This document shows, in pieces, positions 11,470-23,732 of a DNA stretch of 64,000 nt; position 1 is the stretch's first letter, and every line of letters begins with the position of its first letter. The stretch spans positions 106,711,278 to 106,775,277 of the forward strand of contig JAUPFV010000003.1 of assembly GCA_036936605.1 (NCBI GenBank), given 5' to 3'. The translations under genes and the position numbers were made by a program. The notes under the pieces were generated by a model that worked only from the letters and a program-made list of their open reading frames with translations, had not been told where the DNA came from and searched no databases. Origin of the DNA: Limnanthes douglasii subsp. nivea. Taxonomy: Eukaryota; Streptophyta; Magnoliopsida; Brassicales; Limnanthaceae.

Positions 11470-12700
11470 CGCAAAGCAGGGATTTGGAGCAAGATAAGCG
11501 CAAGGCGCTTAAGTTGCAAGAGAACAAGGAGCATGAGGCCAAAATAACATTGACCAAGGTATCTGAGGCATTGCAACTGTTGATGGAGAGTGTGTTAAAT
11601 GACAACAATTCTAAGCAAGGGCCACCTCAGGAAGCCAACCAAGTGACCCATGCCGACAAGGCCAAAGGTCGAGCGGAGAACGACCAGGAGGAAGGCGAGA
11701 ATGACGGTAAAAAATATATTTAAAGGCCATGATCACGACGACATATCATATAAGGAGGTGACGAAGCAACCTAAGGATAGAAATTTGGTACAATTCAATC
11801 AAGTACAACCCAAGATGGTTGCTTATGTTCTCATTGGCTCCCCCTTCGTCAGTAAAATTCTGGAAGCAGAGTTGCCGCTAAAATTTGACCCATACCGAAT
11901 GGAGGCATATGACGGAACAAGAGACCAAAGCATCACCTGACGATGCCATGTTGTGTCAAGCATTCTCCATTACACTTAAACCTAATGCTATGGATTGATT
12001 TAATAGATTACTGAAAGGGTCAATCCATGATTTACAGGTTTTTTGGCTACCTTCAGACACCGATTTGTGGGTAACAAAGATTCAAAAAAAGAAACCGACT
12101 TTATCATAAATTTGTATCAAAGGTGAGGGGAGTCGCCCGAGATCTATATCATAATATTTATCCCAGCCATGAATTCCCTTCCGGATCTAGAGAAGCTAGT
12201 ACAAACGACATCGCTAAAGGGAATAATCAATAGGGAAGGCCCATTGTACGCCGATCTGGTCAATTTCTGGTGAAAAAGATGGGTAACATTCTCACACAAA
12301 AATATCAATATTAGGGTCGATGACGCAAAGAAAAAATATTCCTCATAACCTTTGGCACTAAACCACAACAATCTAGGACGTCGTCATCCGATCGGAGGTG
12401 GAGCAATGAAACCGGGTGCATCGAGAGTGCGAAGGCCCCAATAGGTAGGTCGAAAGCTTCGTATTACGAAAACCAAGTGCAAAAACTCACACCCATAACA
12501 GAGAACATCTCCATCATATATGATTTGACAAAGGGGCGAGGCAAATACCAACCCCACATAGCATGTTGGCCTTAGCTGTAAGAGATCCAATCGTCATTTT
12601 TGTTCCTATCACAATGACCATGGCCATCCGACTGTTGACTGATGGAAACTAAAAGAGGAGTGTATGTTCACCATCTCAAGCGAAGATACGTTGTCATGAG
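11470..12700 (+). pseudogene. Ty3/gypsy (Tat) gag relic, old element
   Basis: Plus-strand fragments match the retrotransposon gag order. A charged coiled region (about 11484-11720) comes first. The segment SPFVSKILEAELPLKFDPYR followed by MEAYDGTRD (about 11847-11930) is the usual start of the gag core, and DAMLCQAFSITLKPNAMDWF comes next (about 11940-12000). In a healthy gag this core packages the RNA. Frameshifts and stops break it repeatedly, and zinc knuckles are not clearly preserved. It is followed on the same strand by protease and RT remnants. Confidence 0.75.
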
Positions 12701-12734
12701 CATACCTCTCATCCAGGAAACAACATAAAAATAA

Positions 12735-13170
12735 GTGCAGTCGATCGATGTGTCTTCCTACTATAATTATCGAGACCCATTAACGGACCTGGCGTTCGCT
12801 AACAATAATTTATGGGGATTTGTAACACACCACGAGGATTTTATGACCACTAATTTGGACATCGGAAGTTTGATAATTACACGCTACCTGGTTAACAATG
12901 GGAGTTCCACAAACACAATCTTCAAGACAAGCTACAACATGATGCTCAAAGTCCCGTCGTACGAATCGACTAACAAAACCCTAGTCGAGTACGAAGTAAA
13001 ATCGTCCTAGTGTGTGAAAGATGTTGAGCTTATGGTAATTATTGTCCACTTTAACACAAAGAAGAAGTTGATAACACTCTTTATAATATCATATGCCCCC
13101 CTTCTCATATCATACCAACATAGGTAGACCCTGGTTGCACCTTATGGAAGCAACACCTTGCATATTTCAA
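12735..13170 (+). pseudogene. gypsy aspartic protease relic, old element
   Basis: A 91-codon open stretch contains ITRYLVNNGSSTNTIFKTSY, which aligns with the retroviral-type protease motif VRRVLVDTGSSADILF. The catalytic D-T-G reads N-N-G, so the enzyme would be inactive. Downstream, FIISYAPLLI and STLHISTVLEVPN-like pieces match the VVDSPSAYNAILGRPWLH...STLHQ region that joins protease to RT. Confidence 0.7.
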
Positions 13171-13489
13171 CCGTGCTCGAAGTACCCAATTGGTAATATG
13201 ATGAGAATCATCAAATTCAATCAATAAGCAGTGAAAATATGTTACGCTATTTCCGTAGATCTAACAAAATCGGCCCGATAATAATGAACCGAATGTGAAT
13301 AGGAGGACTGATAACCAGTCGTCGATCTATTACTATATGGGATGGATAACCCCAAAGAGGATGATGAGTTTAACAATATTGACTAATTAGTGGTAGAAGA
13401 AGCCATTTCCAAAGATAGAAGGGTCCACATCGGTAACAAACTTGACCATGTCTTTTAAAATAATTTACTTACCTTATTGCATTATAATA

Positions 13490-13662
13490 CAGATGTTTTC
13501 GACTAGCTTGCAAGCGATGTATCAGGGGTCAACTCATCTGTTATCTGCCACGAGTTTTCTGTCAATTAGTGGGCGAGACTGATTCATCAAAAAATGAGAA
13601 CCTTTTCCTCTGAGAAATTTGAGGCTATTATTCGGGAAATTGACAAGATCCTTCGCTTGGGG
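13490..13662 (+). pseudogene. start of gypsy reverse transcriptase, old element (5' part)
   Basis: The stretch reads like TDVF..LASDV.GVNSSVICH and then MRTFSSEKFEAIIREIDKIL. This matches the region just before the RT core ('DVFAW...DMPGI...' and 'KRRMFSSEKYEAI..EVDKLL'). It stops exactly at the TGGGG target duplication of the Tat derivative inserted at 13663 and resumes at 18819. Confidence 0.8.
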
Positions 13663-14056
13663 TGATAGTTTGAAATATTTCTTTAAGGGGTTATTTGTCT
13701 AATTAATTTTCATAAGAGGGTATATTTAGAGAGAGAGAGAGAGAATGGAAAAATAGAGAGACAAAGTGACAAATAGAATGATAAATGATTGATTAATGAT
13801 TGACCCCTTTCCCATAACAGGGATGTTGCTTTATATAGTACAAGTGGTGGATTCCTAATTTATATGTTTACCCCCATTTTATGCTAATTGCACACCTCAT
13901 TTCTTCACTAATCTTAACCATAATTTATGTTTATTACACAAATCACCCTCAATATTACATATTTGTTAGGTTTCTTACACAATATTTTACTAAGCCAAAT
14001 TAACTCCCTTATATACCCAATTTAACTTGTTTCTCCCAATATTTCTTATCTTATCA
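13663..14056 (-). repeat. 3' LTR of the pol-less Tat derivative
   Basis: The match to 18433-18813 includes long shared stretches such as ttactaagccaaattaactc and gacaaatagaat. A (GA)n run near 13726-13744 is expanded here relative to its partner. In element orientation it starts TGATAAG right after the polypurine tract. Confidence 0.9.
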
Positions 14057-14072
14057 ATAGCCCCCAATCCTT
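14057..14072 (-). other. polypurine tract of the Tat derivative
   Basis: On the minus strand aaggattgggggctat runs directly into the LTR start tgataag. The motif GGGGCTA(C/T) just before T(G/A)AT(A/G)AG is shared with the two other Tat elements in this window (near 23733 and 35082), which supports both the orientation and the family. Confidence 0.8.
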
Positions 14073-14549
14073 GTGAAGATATTTGAGCAATGACTGATCT
14101 ATGGAATCAAAATTTTATTTCTTTTGAGTCTCATCGGATTATTCTTCATTATGTGTCTCCTCGGACTCATTAGCTCACTAATTATAATAATGACTTCATG
14201 TCTGGTCATCGTGTATTTTTAGGCCACGTATTAGAACGGGTTCCACCAGGTGGCGTGCATATCACATCCAACCCATATGTCAGAATAATTTTTGATTGAT
14301 AAAGCATATGACTCTTCTAACCCATGTGTCAATCGCTTTCTGACATAAATATGCACGTCTTTAAAATAACTTGTGAGCAAAGAGGTGTGTCAGAAAACTC
14401 TTACACTTATCAACCTATGTGCACTTTAATTCGTAGGTAGAGCGATTATCTTCCAAAAAACATCTTCATCTTTTTTAGGAACCTGCCACCTAAGGAAAAG
14501 ATTTCAACTGTTTGGGCCTTTGCAATTGTTGGAATCCCATACTTCATTC

Positions 14550-14557
14550 TATAAATA
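14550..14557 (+). promoter_or_regulatory. TATA box upstream of the antisense ORF (Tat derivative)
   Basis: The string tataaata lies upstream of the antisense ORF relic. It parallels the TATA boxes before the homologous antisense ORFs at 24074 and, on the minus strand, 34230, so the antisense gene probably had its own promoter. Confidence 0.55.
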
Positions 14558-14979
14558 CTTCAAATCATTCATCATTTCAAAATTATTCATTTTCATAGTT
14601 CCTAAAGAGATAAAGAGAAAACACTTGGTTAGAGAGAGAAACGATTTTATTGCTTCTCTATTTGTTTTCTTCCATCTTCCATGCCTAAAATATTTGATCA
14701 TCTTGAGAGATATAAGATTTGGGAGTGGTTTCACATTAGTAAAAGAGCTTAAGATAGAAACGATGTTGGCTTAGATGAGGAGCATAGACCATTGTAGATA
14801 CTTCAGACTTCCTATTATAGTCAGTGGCCTCCGATCAAGAAACACTCTGAGGCGACAGGGACTTCGGATACCACGCTCCATCCAATCCTCTTACAACTCA
14901 GCCCCCCAACCATACTTGTCTGGCTAAGGGTGACCTTAGCCTTTCAAAGAACCCAGATCATACTTTCACGTTCACTTTG

Positions 14980-17370
14980 ATGGGTGATAAACACCAACCA
15001 ACTGAAAAAACCAAGGATGATCGTTCGAAGAATAAGAAGAAGTCTCCAAATCCGACAACAAAAAGGTACACAAAAATTAAGATTGCATCTATTGTTCCTA
15101 CTCCACATAGTACTCCTCTAACGGCTCCCAAATTCACTCCTCAAAAACCATTACTAAAACCTAAATAAATAGTCCCTCAATTAACTATAGAGGAAAATAT
15201 TGTTCCTACGACAAAATTTTTATGGAATCTGCCTCTCGAATCTATCCCCGAGATACGAGAAAGGCATATAGTTGATGAACCTGATGATGGCAAAGAGGAA
15301 GACATATTTGTTATGGATGCTCAACCTATCAGATCTATTATTGCGCCAACTTCTCAGGTCAGATCTTCCACATAAAATCAAGCATCAGACTCCCAGGATG
15401 AAGCTAACACAAGTTCTCTCGTTCACCAGACGACTAAATCTAGGAAGAAGAAAAAAGATGACAACGAATTTCTCTCGAATATTGAGGCTATTTTGAGAAA
15501 TACTTTACGGAAAATCAAGGCTAAGAATCTTATGGCACTGCAAAAAAATCAAGTACAACTACTTTCAGCCGTCCGAAGAGATGAAGCTTAGATACTTATG
15601 GGGAATTTTAGACTCCACTCAAATTTGATTTCTTAAGGCTTGGGAAAATATTTTATCAGTTGAAACAATGAAAAGTGTCTACATGGAAATCCTAAACTGG
15701 GGTCTTTGATACCCGTTGGACTTTTCTCTAGTAAAGTATTTCGAACTGATAGAGTTTTGGCCGACTTAAGCTGGTCCCAATATGTGGTTCATGTTGATGG
15801 CATGTATAATGGCTTCTCGGATCTCCAAGATTGGCTTTTTAATGGAGAAATTTTTCGGACTCACCGGCGTTGCCAAGAATCTTTACTTTATGTTCTACTC
15901 ACTAACCCTTGGGAATAAGTTTAAGACAGTGGATGACCTCTTAGAAGCTGACAAGAAGTGAAAACATATATTCTTCTTTATCTTCGGATTGTGGGAGACC
16001 GGCTTTGAAAATTATACTGAGAGACCCAATCGGCTCACATTAAGATGGACTAATCGAAATACTAACTTTTACCTTTACTTTATTTTATTCATTTGATTTT
16101 ATTTACCAAACTTTCTTGGGGAACAACAATGAAGGGGATTTCTAAACCATTTGGGAATCATACTAAAGAAGTTCGTCAGATCTTTGCACAATTGAGTTAT
16201 TGGGCAAACACCTTTTGGTCTAACGAATTTCACGGATGCTTCACTTTATCAAATCTGGATAAAAACCATTTTTGAAAGGCTGAGTTGACAAAAAGAATGT
16301 ATTTAAAAGATATCAAGGTACCTCTCTCATAATATAGCATACTTAGGCGACTGGAAGCCTCAGATAATCTTATATTTCCTCCTACAAGGGCTAGGGTTCA
16401 ATTCATCGGGAACCCCAAAAAGACGTGGTCGAAGAAGAAGACGACAATTCTAGGGCTAAAGCGAAGGAGGAAAATTATATTGAGGTTCAAACCGAAAATG
16501 TAAATCCTACCGGGAAAGATGGCTCCAAGAGGCCACCGAAGAGAAGAGACTCTCATCCAAAAACAAAGGCAAAAAGAAAATTGTCAAAGATGCTGATGAT
16601 GTAGCTTATCCGAAGGTATATTCTCTTGAGAAGGTCATCATCATAGATTCAGATTCTGCTTTGGCTTCAATGGGAGAAGCTGTTTCTTAAGGAAGCAATG
16701 CGGATGATGATCAAAGAGCTTAGGATAATGAAAGAAAAGTTCTGGAGATCGTTAAAGCTGGTTTTCATGCATCGACATATTTTGATATCTACGAAAATTA
16801 CTTCCTAGTTATGGAACTCAACAAATTACTTCATGCTTCTACATTTCTCGAAAGAAAATCAAACCGAAGAGGCAGCTACAAAAGAGAATTGAAAAGATCC
16901 GACATGAAAAAGTTGGAAGATGAGCTTGCCCACTAAAAGAAAGTTGTTACTGAGTGTTTGACCAAGCTTGAGGCATTAGAAGCTCAGTCAAAATTGGAGC
17001 AAGAACATTTTGATAATGAGCAGGAATGGTTCATTGCTAGAGATATTGATCGGAATGCGCTTGTTGAAGGTCTCATTAAGGCTTGTGCTAAAACTAAAGA
17101 ATACTTCGAGTGGGTCGTCAAGGATATCGAAAAACTCACTACCGAGAAGAAAATTATTAGAAATGACGCTGAAAAGTATAAGGATGCTTAACTTGAAAAA
17201 TATGTTGTTGAATGTGTTTCTCATTCGGAAGAGAGGGATTCCAAAATCAAATCTGCTTTAATGCTAAAAATTCATGAACGTTTTCTCGATTTGAAGTTAG
17301 GAAGTCTTTGGGAGCATGTTCCAAAGAAGTACCTTTCAAGGGGAGTTTCTTTGGTGGATGAAGAATCAAC
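14980..17370 (+). pseudogene. antisense ORF (Transposase_28-like) relic of the Tat derivative
   Basis: The relic starts MGDKHQPTEK, similar to the MG(S/D)DAD segment of the other two copies. A basic, Ser/Pro-rich part follows. The Transposase_28-like core is scattered over about 15490-16050. Exon-2-like sequence follows (about 16135-16230; QLSYWANTFWSNEFHGCFT matches INTWAAEMWGNRFHDAFT of the 24-27 kb copy), then a coiled coil (16900-17200, EEWF..., KDIEKLTTEKK). The C-terminus has RFLDLKLGSLWEHVPKKYL. Many stops and frameshifts occur. Its function is unknown; such extra ORFs are known in Tat elements between pol and the 3' LTR, antisense to gag-pol. Confidence 0.75.
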
Positions 17371-17374
17371 CAGT

Positions 17375-18300
17375 GATTATGATAAAATTATTTGTATAAT
17401 CTTTAAGGCTCTTTCCCATTTTCTACATACAGTAAATGATTGTATCACCATTTGCGCGGAATTTTATGCTTCCCACAAAATGATGCCGAAATATATTCTT
17501 AACATATCAAAATGTTTTATACAACCATATGGCAAGCGATTATACTACTTCAAATCTGTGTTTTTGAATGTTTGAAAGAAGTCCATACATATAAATTTGT
17601 CATCATCGTTATAGTTGATCATAAAATTCTTAAATTGTTCGATGTGGCTGTCTCGATCTTGTATCCCAACGAACTTTTCTAGCTTTGAAATATCAAACCA
17701 CTTAGGCAAATTCCTTGAAAGAATCTATGAGGAGAGGGGGGATGACCTCCAATTATGGCCAACTTTATACATACTGTCCCGAGTCCTTTATTTACTACAG
17801 TATATATACCTTATTCATATGCATATGTAATCCGGTTACTTATACGATACTCAAAATTATGGCTTCCCGAGGGAATCTGCACATGGGATGCCAGCTTCCT
17901 TTTAGCAACATTCACACACCTATCATTGTCCTCAGACCCAAGTCGTATTCATCTGATTCATACAAAGAATAATCACTGGATTCAGTGGAATCATAGTGAG
18001 GCTTAGACTTCTTCATTCCCCTTGAAGAATAATGGTTATTTCTCTAATGCCTTTCACGCCTATCATTAGTATGATGAACATCTTCTATATTGTATTTTTC
18101 AATTACATGCTCTTTTTGGACTTCCGACTTGAGCCTATTTGAATTCAAAATCACTTCATTTTCAGCATTCAACCATTCGATGTCTTCCAACAGTTCTCAT
18201 CGAGATACTAAAGCAACCTCCTCGACATATTTTTCATTATTATTTTGTTCCTTCACTACTTGCTCTTCGATCGGGAGATCTACATCTGAGTTTCCAATCA
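17375..18300 (-). pseudogene. Tat gag relic of the derivative (N-terminal half only)
   Basis: The minus strand gives an acidic stretch (DSTESSDYSLYESDEYD), then WFDISKLEKFVGIQDRDSHI, then EQFKNFMINYNDDDKFICMD, and finally NGKSLKDYTNNF-like residues. These align with RFDSTKIEKYDGSTDPDNHL, EKFKNFMMNFDDDDKLLCRA and NESLKEYISRF in the gag at 31070-33015. Sequence stops near gag residue 240 of that copy and is joined directly to the 3' end of the antisense ORF near 17370. Several stops are present. Upstream residues show that a normal gag of this family extends at least 100 residues further than the truncated 33-kb copy. Confidence 0.8.
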
Positions 18301-18432
18301 CACAATTATTATTACCATCATCTAGCTCTCATAATATTTTTATATCCATCACTCACACCATGTTTAAGAATAAAACAATGGTTTTGGAAAAACCATTCCG
18401 GGTACCAATCGTGCTCCTATAGACGAAGTCAA

Positions 18433-18813
18433 TGAGAGTTCTAACGATTTCTTTAATGAGTGTCTAAGTAATGTTAGTGAGAGGATATTTAGATAGAGAA
18501 ACAATAAAAGTAGAGAGTGAAAGTGACAAATAGAATAATAAAGTAATGATTGATTAATGATTTCATTTCTAAAAAAAAGTATGTTGCTTTATATATTACA
18601 AGTTGTGGATCCATAGTTTACATGTTTATCCCCCTCTTACGGTCATTTCACATCCTATTACTTTACCAATATTAACAATAATTGTTGTTTATTACATAAA
18701 GAACCCTCAATATACATATTTGTTGGGTTTCTTACGCAATATTTTACTAAGCCAAATTAACTCCCTTATTTACCTGATTTAACTTGTTTCTCCTAATATT
18801 TTTTCCCTTATCA
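18433..18813 (-). repeat. 5' LTR of the pol-less Tat derivative
   Basis: This is the partner of 13663-14056. In element orientation it starts TGATAAGGG, contains a TATA-like ttgtaatatataaagc and ends AACTCTCA, directly followed by the primer-binding-like site. Confidence 0.9.
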
Positions 18814-18818
18814 TGGGG

Positions 18819-21662
18819 CCTATTCAAAACGAAAAATCCCCATTGTGGCTAGCAAACTCGGTATTAGTAAGCAATAAAAATTGATAATAGAGAATGTGCG
18901 TCGAGTTCATCGACCTTAATCAAGCATGCCAAAAGACTGATTCCCTCTTCCTCGCATCAATAGGTTGGTTTACGCGGCGTCAGGTCGTGAGCTTCTTTTC
19001 ATTCTAGACACATATTCAGGGTACATACAAATCCAAATGTAACCCAAGGATGAGGAGCACACGATATTCCAAACGGAGAGGGGATTATACTGATATAAAT
19101 TCGTATTGTTCAGTCTAAAGAATGCGGGGTCGACATACCAACGCTTGGTCAACCAGATTTTTGAGAAGAAACTCGGTAACAACATGAAAGCTTACATCAA
19201 AGGTATGCTCATGAAAATTTATATTGAAGGCCACCAGGTCAAAGTGTTACCCGATGTCATTACCATCTTGCACAACTTTATCGTCGATTCATTCCCTTAA
19301 AATGTTCTTTTGGAGTGCGTTATGGTAAGTTCTTGGGTTACTTTGTTAATAAAAATAGGAGCAAGGCCTACTTGGATCAGTTGAAGGCTCAGTTAAACAT
19401 GCAGACGCCTAGGAACATTGATGAGGTTCAGTTCTTGACGGGTTCATCTCAAGAGCCTCAAACAAAAGCCACGCATTATTTGAAGTTCTTAAGGGGGCAA
19501 TAAATTTTCATAGAATAAGAAGTGTAACGTGGTGTTCAAAGCTTTTAATGAACATATGACCTCCCCAGAGATACTGTCAGGCCCAACTCTTAGTGAGCCG
19601 CTTTACTTTTATATGTCTGTCTCAAATTGTGTTGTTAGCAGAGGTGTTAGTCAGAGAGCCTAAGGAGTGTAGAAACCAATCTAATACATTAGTAAGACTA
19701 TCATATATGTAGAGACCAGATACCTGAACCTGAAGAAGTTAGCTTTTTTATTGGTTGTAGCAACAAGAAAGATGCAACCGTTCTTTCAAGGCCACATCAT
19801 CATCCTACAAACGAGATCTCCCTGAAGAGTGTGTTATAAAAGCCAGATTTTTGGGTTGGCTAACCATATAGTGTGTTGAACTATAGGAGTACAAAATAAC
19901 CTATGATCCTCATAATTCAATGAAAGGACATGAAGTAGCATATTTTATCAATGAATTTACAGCTAGTTACGAGCCCGGCCACAACATACAAATAGAATGG
20001 ATAGTATAAACCGACGGGGCTTCAAGCATGCAAGGAGGAGGGGCCGGTATTATTTTAAGAAGCCCAAGCGATGACGAAATTAGCCAAGCTATAAAATTTG
20101 GTTTCTTTATAACCAACAACACCGTGGAGTACAAAGCATTTTTGGATGGTATGAAGCTTTCCCACATTTGTTCAACAAGAGCCCTCCAAAAAATTTCGGA
20201 CTTACGATTAGTGATAAATCAGGCGAAAGACATCTATGATAGAAAACAAGAGACAACTCTTGGGTACTTAGAGATCATTTGAGAGTGGAAAACTAAATTT
20301 AAACATATTGTTTACGACTAGATGTCGCGCTTAGATTACTCCACCGCTAACCTGTTGGCAAAAGAGGTCGTCTCTGGTAGTAGCCCGTTCATTATGCTAC
20401 AACACAACCATGCCAGCCAAATGTATGCATGAGACCCAAATGTTAGAAATTAATATAGATGACAATTGAAGGCGAGAATACTTATCATATTTTTGCGATC
20501 ACATTGTCCCGAAAGGAAAAGTAGAGGCGCGTGCATTGTAACTACGAGCGGTAAAATATATGGTGCTCGATAACATCATATACCGAAAAAGCTCTCCTCG
20601 CTCTTTGTTACGCTACCACAACGAAGACGAGGCCTTAGTCGTTCTTCGATGAGAGGGAGGTCGGGGCCTATTATGGTAGTGCAACATAATACAGTGTTTT
20701 CGGTTAGCATGCTACTACTGGCCCAAACTAGCAGTCGATACCGAGGGGATCGTGCAAAGATGTTACCCAATAGTTTTCCAATACGCACCATTCGCCAAGC
20801 GAGCTGATAAGTGTTACCCTAACGCCCTACCTCTTTGGAAAATTGGAGGATTTACTTGGTAATATCACTCCTCACGACGACAGGAAAATTTGATCACAGC
20901 GGTGGATTATTTTACCAAGTAGGTTAAGGCTAAAGCTTTGCATTGAATGATAGTGCATAATCAAATTTTATATCTTATAGGAATCCATGTCTACTTATGA
21001 CTGAGAATGAGCCTCAATTTCAAAATTTCATCTTAACAATTTTCATAAAATGTGTGGGGTGAAGCAACATTTCTCAACACCATATCACCCACAAGTGAAC
21101 GTCCAAGTCGAGGTCACTTACCGAACCATCTTGGAAGGTATTAAAAATAAACCAGGCGAAACAAAAAGGAAGTGGCCAGATAAGCTCGCAGAAGCCTTTT
21201 GGGCTTACAGGATGACCCTTCTGTCGGCAATGGGTGAAACACATTTTTAACTAGTATACGGTATGAAGGTCGTCGGCCTAGTAAAGATAATCATTCATAC
21301 TCATCGGATTCCCAATTACTTAGATACTTAAAATATGGACGAGTGAAAGGTATGCATAGATTTAATTGAAGAACGATGTGATCATGAAATAGTAATATCG
21401 TATACTATAAAATGTTGATGAGAAGCTGTTTCGACTCCAAGCTTAGAATGAGGGTACTACATGTGGATGACTTAGTTATGAAGAAGTGATTCAATGAAGC
21501 AAAGGACAAGAACACGGGGAAACTCGGTCCCAACGAGGATGGGCCTTACATGACTATTTCTAAAATACACAATGGGGCATACCGATTAGAAAACATGGAA
21601 GGCGCGGCTCTAAAACACCCTCAAAATATTAACCATTTGAAATTGTATCGAAGCACTATGTA
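18819..21662 (+). pseudogene. gypsy pol relic of the old Tat element: RT, RNase H, integrase
   Basis: Pol resumes right after the TGGGG duplication. RT: PLWLANSVLVSNKN, then RMCVEFIDLNQACQKTDSLF, then FSLKNAGSTYQRLVNQIF (19106-19165). The catalytic YIDD reads YIKG (near 19195). The thumb piece reads GKFLGYFVNKNRSK (19322-19363). RNase H: DGASSMQGGGAGIILRSPS (about 20010-20070), then NNTVEYKAFLDGMKLSH. Integrase: VDYFTK (about 20905), then FSTPYHPQVNVQVEVTYRTI (about 21071-21130), KWPDKLAEAFWAYRMTLL, and a C-terminal tail ending LKHPQNINHLKLYRSTM at 21662. Many stops and frameshifts occur. It is followed by a tandem-repeat 3' region and the antisense ORF. Confidence 0.88.
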
Positions 21663-21965
21663 AGAAAAATATGCACTCCCTTCTAATGGCACTAGAGGGT
21701 TTTTTAACGAGCCATATCACAAATTGGTTACTCAATGATTTATGTTTTCGCCAACGTATGAGCTTCAATTTATTTTTTACTTAGACTGTAGCTCCATCCA
21801 TTAATCAGTTTTAACAATATCCAATGAATTCTCCATATATATATTCAATATACAATCATTAGAAAACGAGTTTACAAACCATGCCCCCAAGATATGCAAG
21901 GGGCCATATTAAGTCGTGACTGACACAGTCGGTTACACGATCGGGTTACTAGACTAAGCCTAAAA

Positions 21966-22232
21966 TGGCTATGCATAAGGCTACATTGCGCCTAACATCT
22001 TTTATGGTAAAAATAACGACCTGGTTATTGCACCAAGCCTTGAAAGACGATGCAAGAGACCACAATGAGCCTAACACGTTTTATGGTAAACATAGAAACC
22101 TGGTTACTACACCAAGCCTTGAAAGTCCATGCAAGAGGTCACACTGAACCTAACACCTTTTATGGTATGAATCACAATCTAGTAATAACTCCAAACCTGC
22201 AAATGTCACGCGATAGGCCACACTGAGGCTGA
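21966..22232 (+). repeat. 79-bp tandem repeat, about 3.3 copies, in the Tat 3' region
   Basis: The phrase cctaacatcttttatggta recurs at 21991, 22070 and 22149 (period 79) inside otherwise alignable units; a fourth unit is partial. It lies between integrase and the antisense ORF. Tandem repeats in this hypervariable 3' region are a known property of Tat/Ogre elements. Confidence 0.85.
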
Positions 22233-22479
22233 ACTAACCATATCACCCGATCATTTGGCCAACTTTGTATAAATGTACATGCTAACTTCATGACTCTCGA
22301 CATACGACCCTTGCCAACCCGGAGGCGTACGTCAACTAGAGCTTACAATATTGACAACTAAAAGAACATGTACATTCTAACTAGCAAAAACTATATTCAT
22401 TTAAATAATATAGGTGGTTGTCTTACTCATGGAACTACAATAAAATGCATATCATTATAAACATTTTCAAAAGACCAAT

Positions 22480-23290
22480 GCAAGTTCACTAACAAAAACT
22501 ACAATTGTGGTAAAATTCATATGTCGGCGGAGGCGGTGACTTATGTTCTACATAGCTTCCATTATTTGTTTGACCAATGGGAGATTTTGTCCTTTTACCA
22601 TTTGGATCCACCGGCTTGAGTAGTAGTGTTCATTTCTGCCTCCCCGAGGGGTAGTTTAATAGCATTGGTCTTCTCATTCTCTCTTCTGAGCTTACTATTC
22701 TCCTCATTCCCTTCGTTGCTCGAGACTTCCAGTCTATCCTCCTCTGGAAGATAATTTTTTAGACCCTCCAAGATAGCCTACGGTTTCTTTTTCAAATATC
22801 CATGATGGTTTTCTTGCGCGCCTAGTTAAGTATCCCTACTACAATGCCCATCACCTGTTTTTCCCTATTATTTAGGGCTTTCTTGGCTTTATCCTCCAAT
22901 TGCTTTCTTGTCTTCTAGATGGCCGTTTTAGCTTTCAAGACTCCGACATCAAGTTCGCGTTTTATACCATCAACAATGTTACTTTACTAGCCGGTTCCTT
23001 GATGTTTTTTCTTGGGCAATATCCACAAGGAGTGTTTAGAACTTATTAGTGGAAAATGGCTCTGTAAAACATAGGCACGCGTAATTATACCCAAAAAACA
23101 TAGGACTATATTAGCAAGATGCAGCACAACACAAACCTTGATTGCTAGCTCAAGTTGCCTTTGCAGAATCTCTGTCATTGGCATGCTATCATAAAAGGTG
23201 AGCTCTAGGCAATTCTTAAACTGGAAAAACATCAACATTGACGGGTTCGGCATCTAAGAATTACCAGGCAGCTCTACCGAGTTTAGGAGA
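22480..23290 (-). pseudogene. C-terminal part of the antisense ORF, old Tat element
   Basis: The minus strand shows broken pieces of a Lys/Glu-rich helical region (KQLEDKAKKALNNREKQVMG, about 22895-22835), then a segment like LEGLKNYLPEEDRLEV (about 22770-22725), then an acidic tail (NEGNEENSKLRRENEKTNAI). These match in layout the coiled coil, GDLWTYVEYLDL motif and acidic tail of the antisense ORF at 24-27 kb. The N-terminal part appears to lie at 33020-34175, beyond the inserted younger Tat element. Confidence 0.6.
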
Positions 23291-23296
23291 GGAGTT

Positions 23297-23732
23297 TGTT
23301 GAATAGTATATAACACGATATTAAACCTGGTGAGGTTTATTTTCGTCTGAGGGTAAGTTTGTAATTTTCGTTTGGTGTTTTGTGGAAGTTTGAAAGTATT
23401 TAATGTTTAAGTAGAGAGTGGAGGGAGAATTAAGCAGCCTGGTTGTATTTAATTTTCATTACCCATATTTAATGATGGTGGTTGAGTATTTATACCCTTA
23501 CATTGGGCTTTATGGGCTTTCGGGTCATGTTTAATGGACCCGGGTCATGTTCAAGGACCCATGAGCTCTTAGTAGGAGAGCAAGCAGGTGAGTCAAGAAG
23601 TGTTTAGTTTTTAAGTACTTTAGTCCTAGTTCGAACAGTCCAATGGATGAGGTGTTCGAACTGCCTTGTCCGGTTAGGTAACCTTTGTCCGAACTGCCCC
23701 TATCCGAAGTGGTTACAGGATCCGGACTCATC
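23297..23732 (-). repeat. 3' LTR of the younger Tat element
   Basis: On the plus strand it runs from tgttgaatag to ggactcatca. In element orientation it starts TGATGAGTCC right after the polypurine tract cggggctac and contains a TATA box (gggtataaatactc, plus position about 23497). It is followed by the C-terminal part of the old antisense ORF. The left border is inferred from that junction and the TG/CA rule; no partner LTR exists in the window to confirm it. Confidence 0.65.

Larger units (their letters stand above)
13658..18818 (-). mobile_element. pol-less Tat LTR retrotransposon derivative with 5-bp target duplication
   Basis: Two similar LTRs bound the element: 13663-14056 and 18433-18813. 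Read on the plus strand each begins TG(A) and ends TTATCA. The 5-mer tgggg is present on both sides (13658-13662 and 18814-18818). Sense is the minus strand. A primer-binding-like site (ttgacttcgtctatagga) abuts the right LTR at 18432, and a polypurine tract (aaggattgggggctat) abuts the left LTR at 14057. Inside are a gag relic on the minus strand and an antisense ORF relic on the plus strand, tail to tail. Protease, RT, RNase H and integrase are missing. The LTRs differ by many substitutions and small indels, so the insertion is old. Confidence 0.92.
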
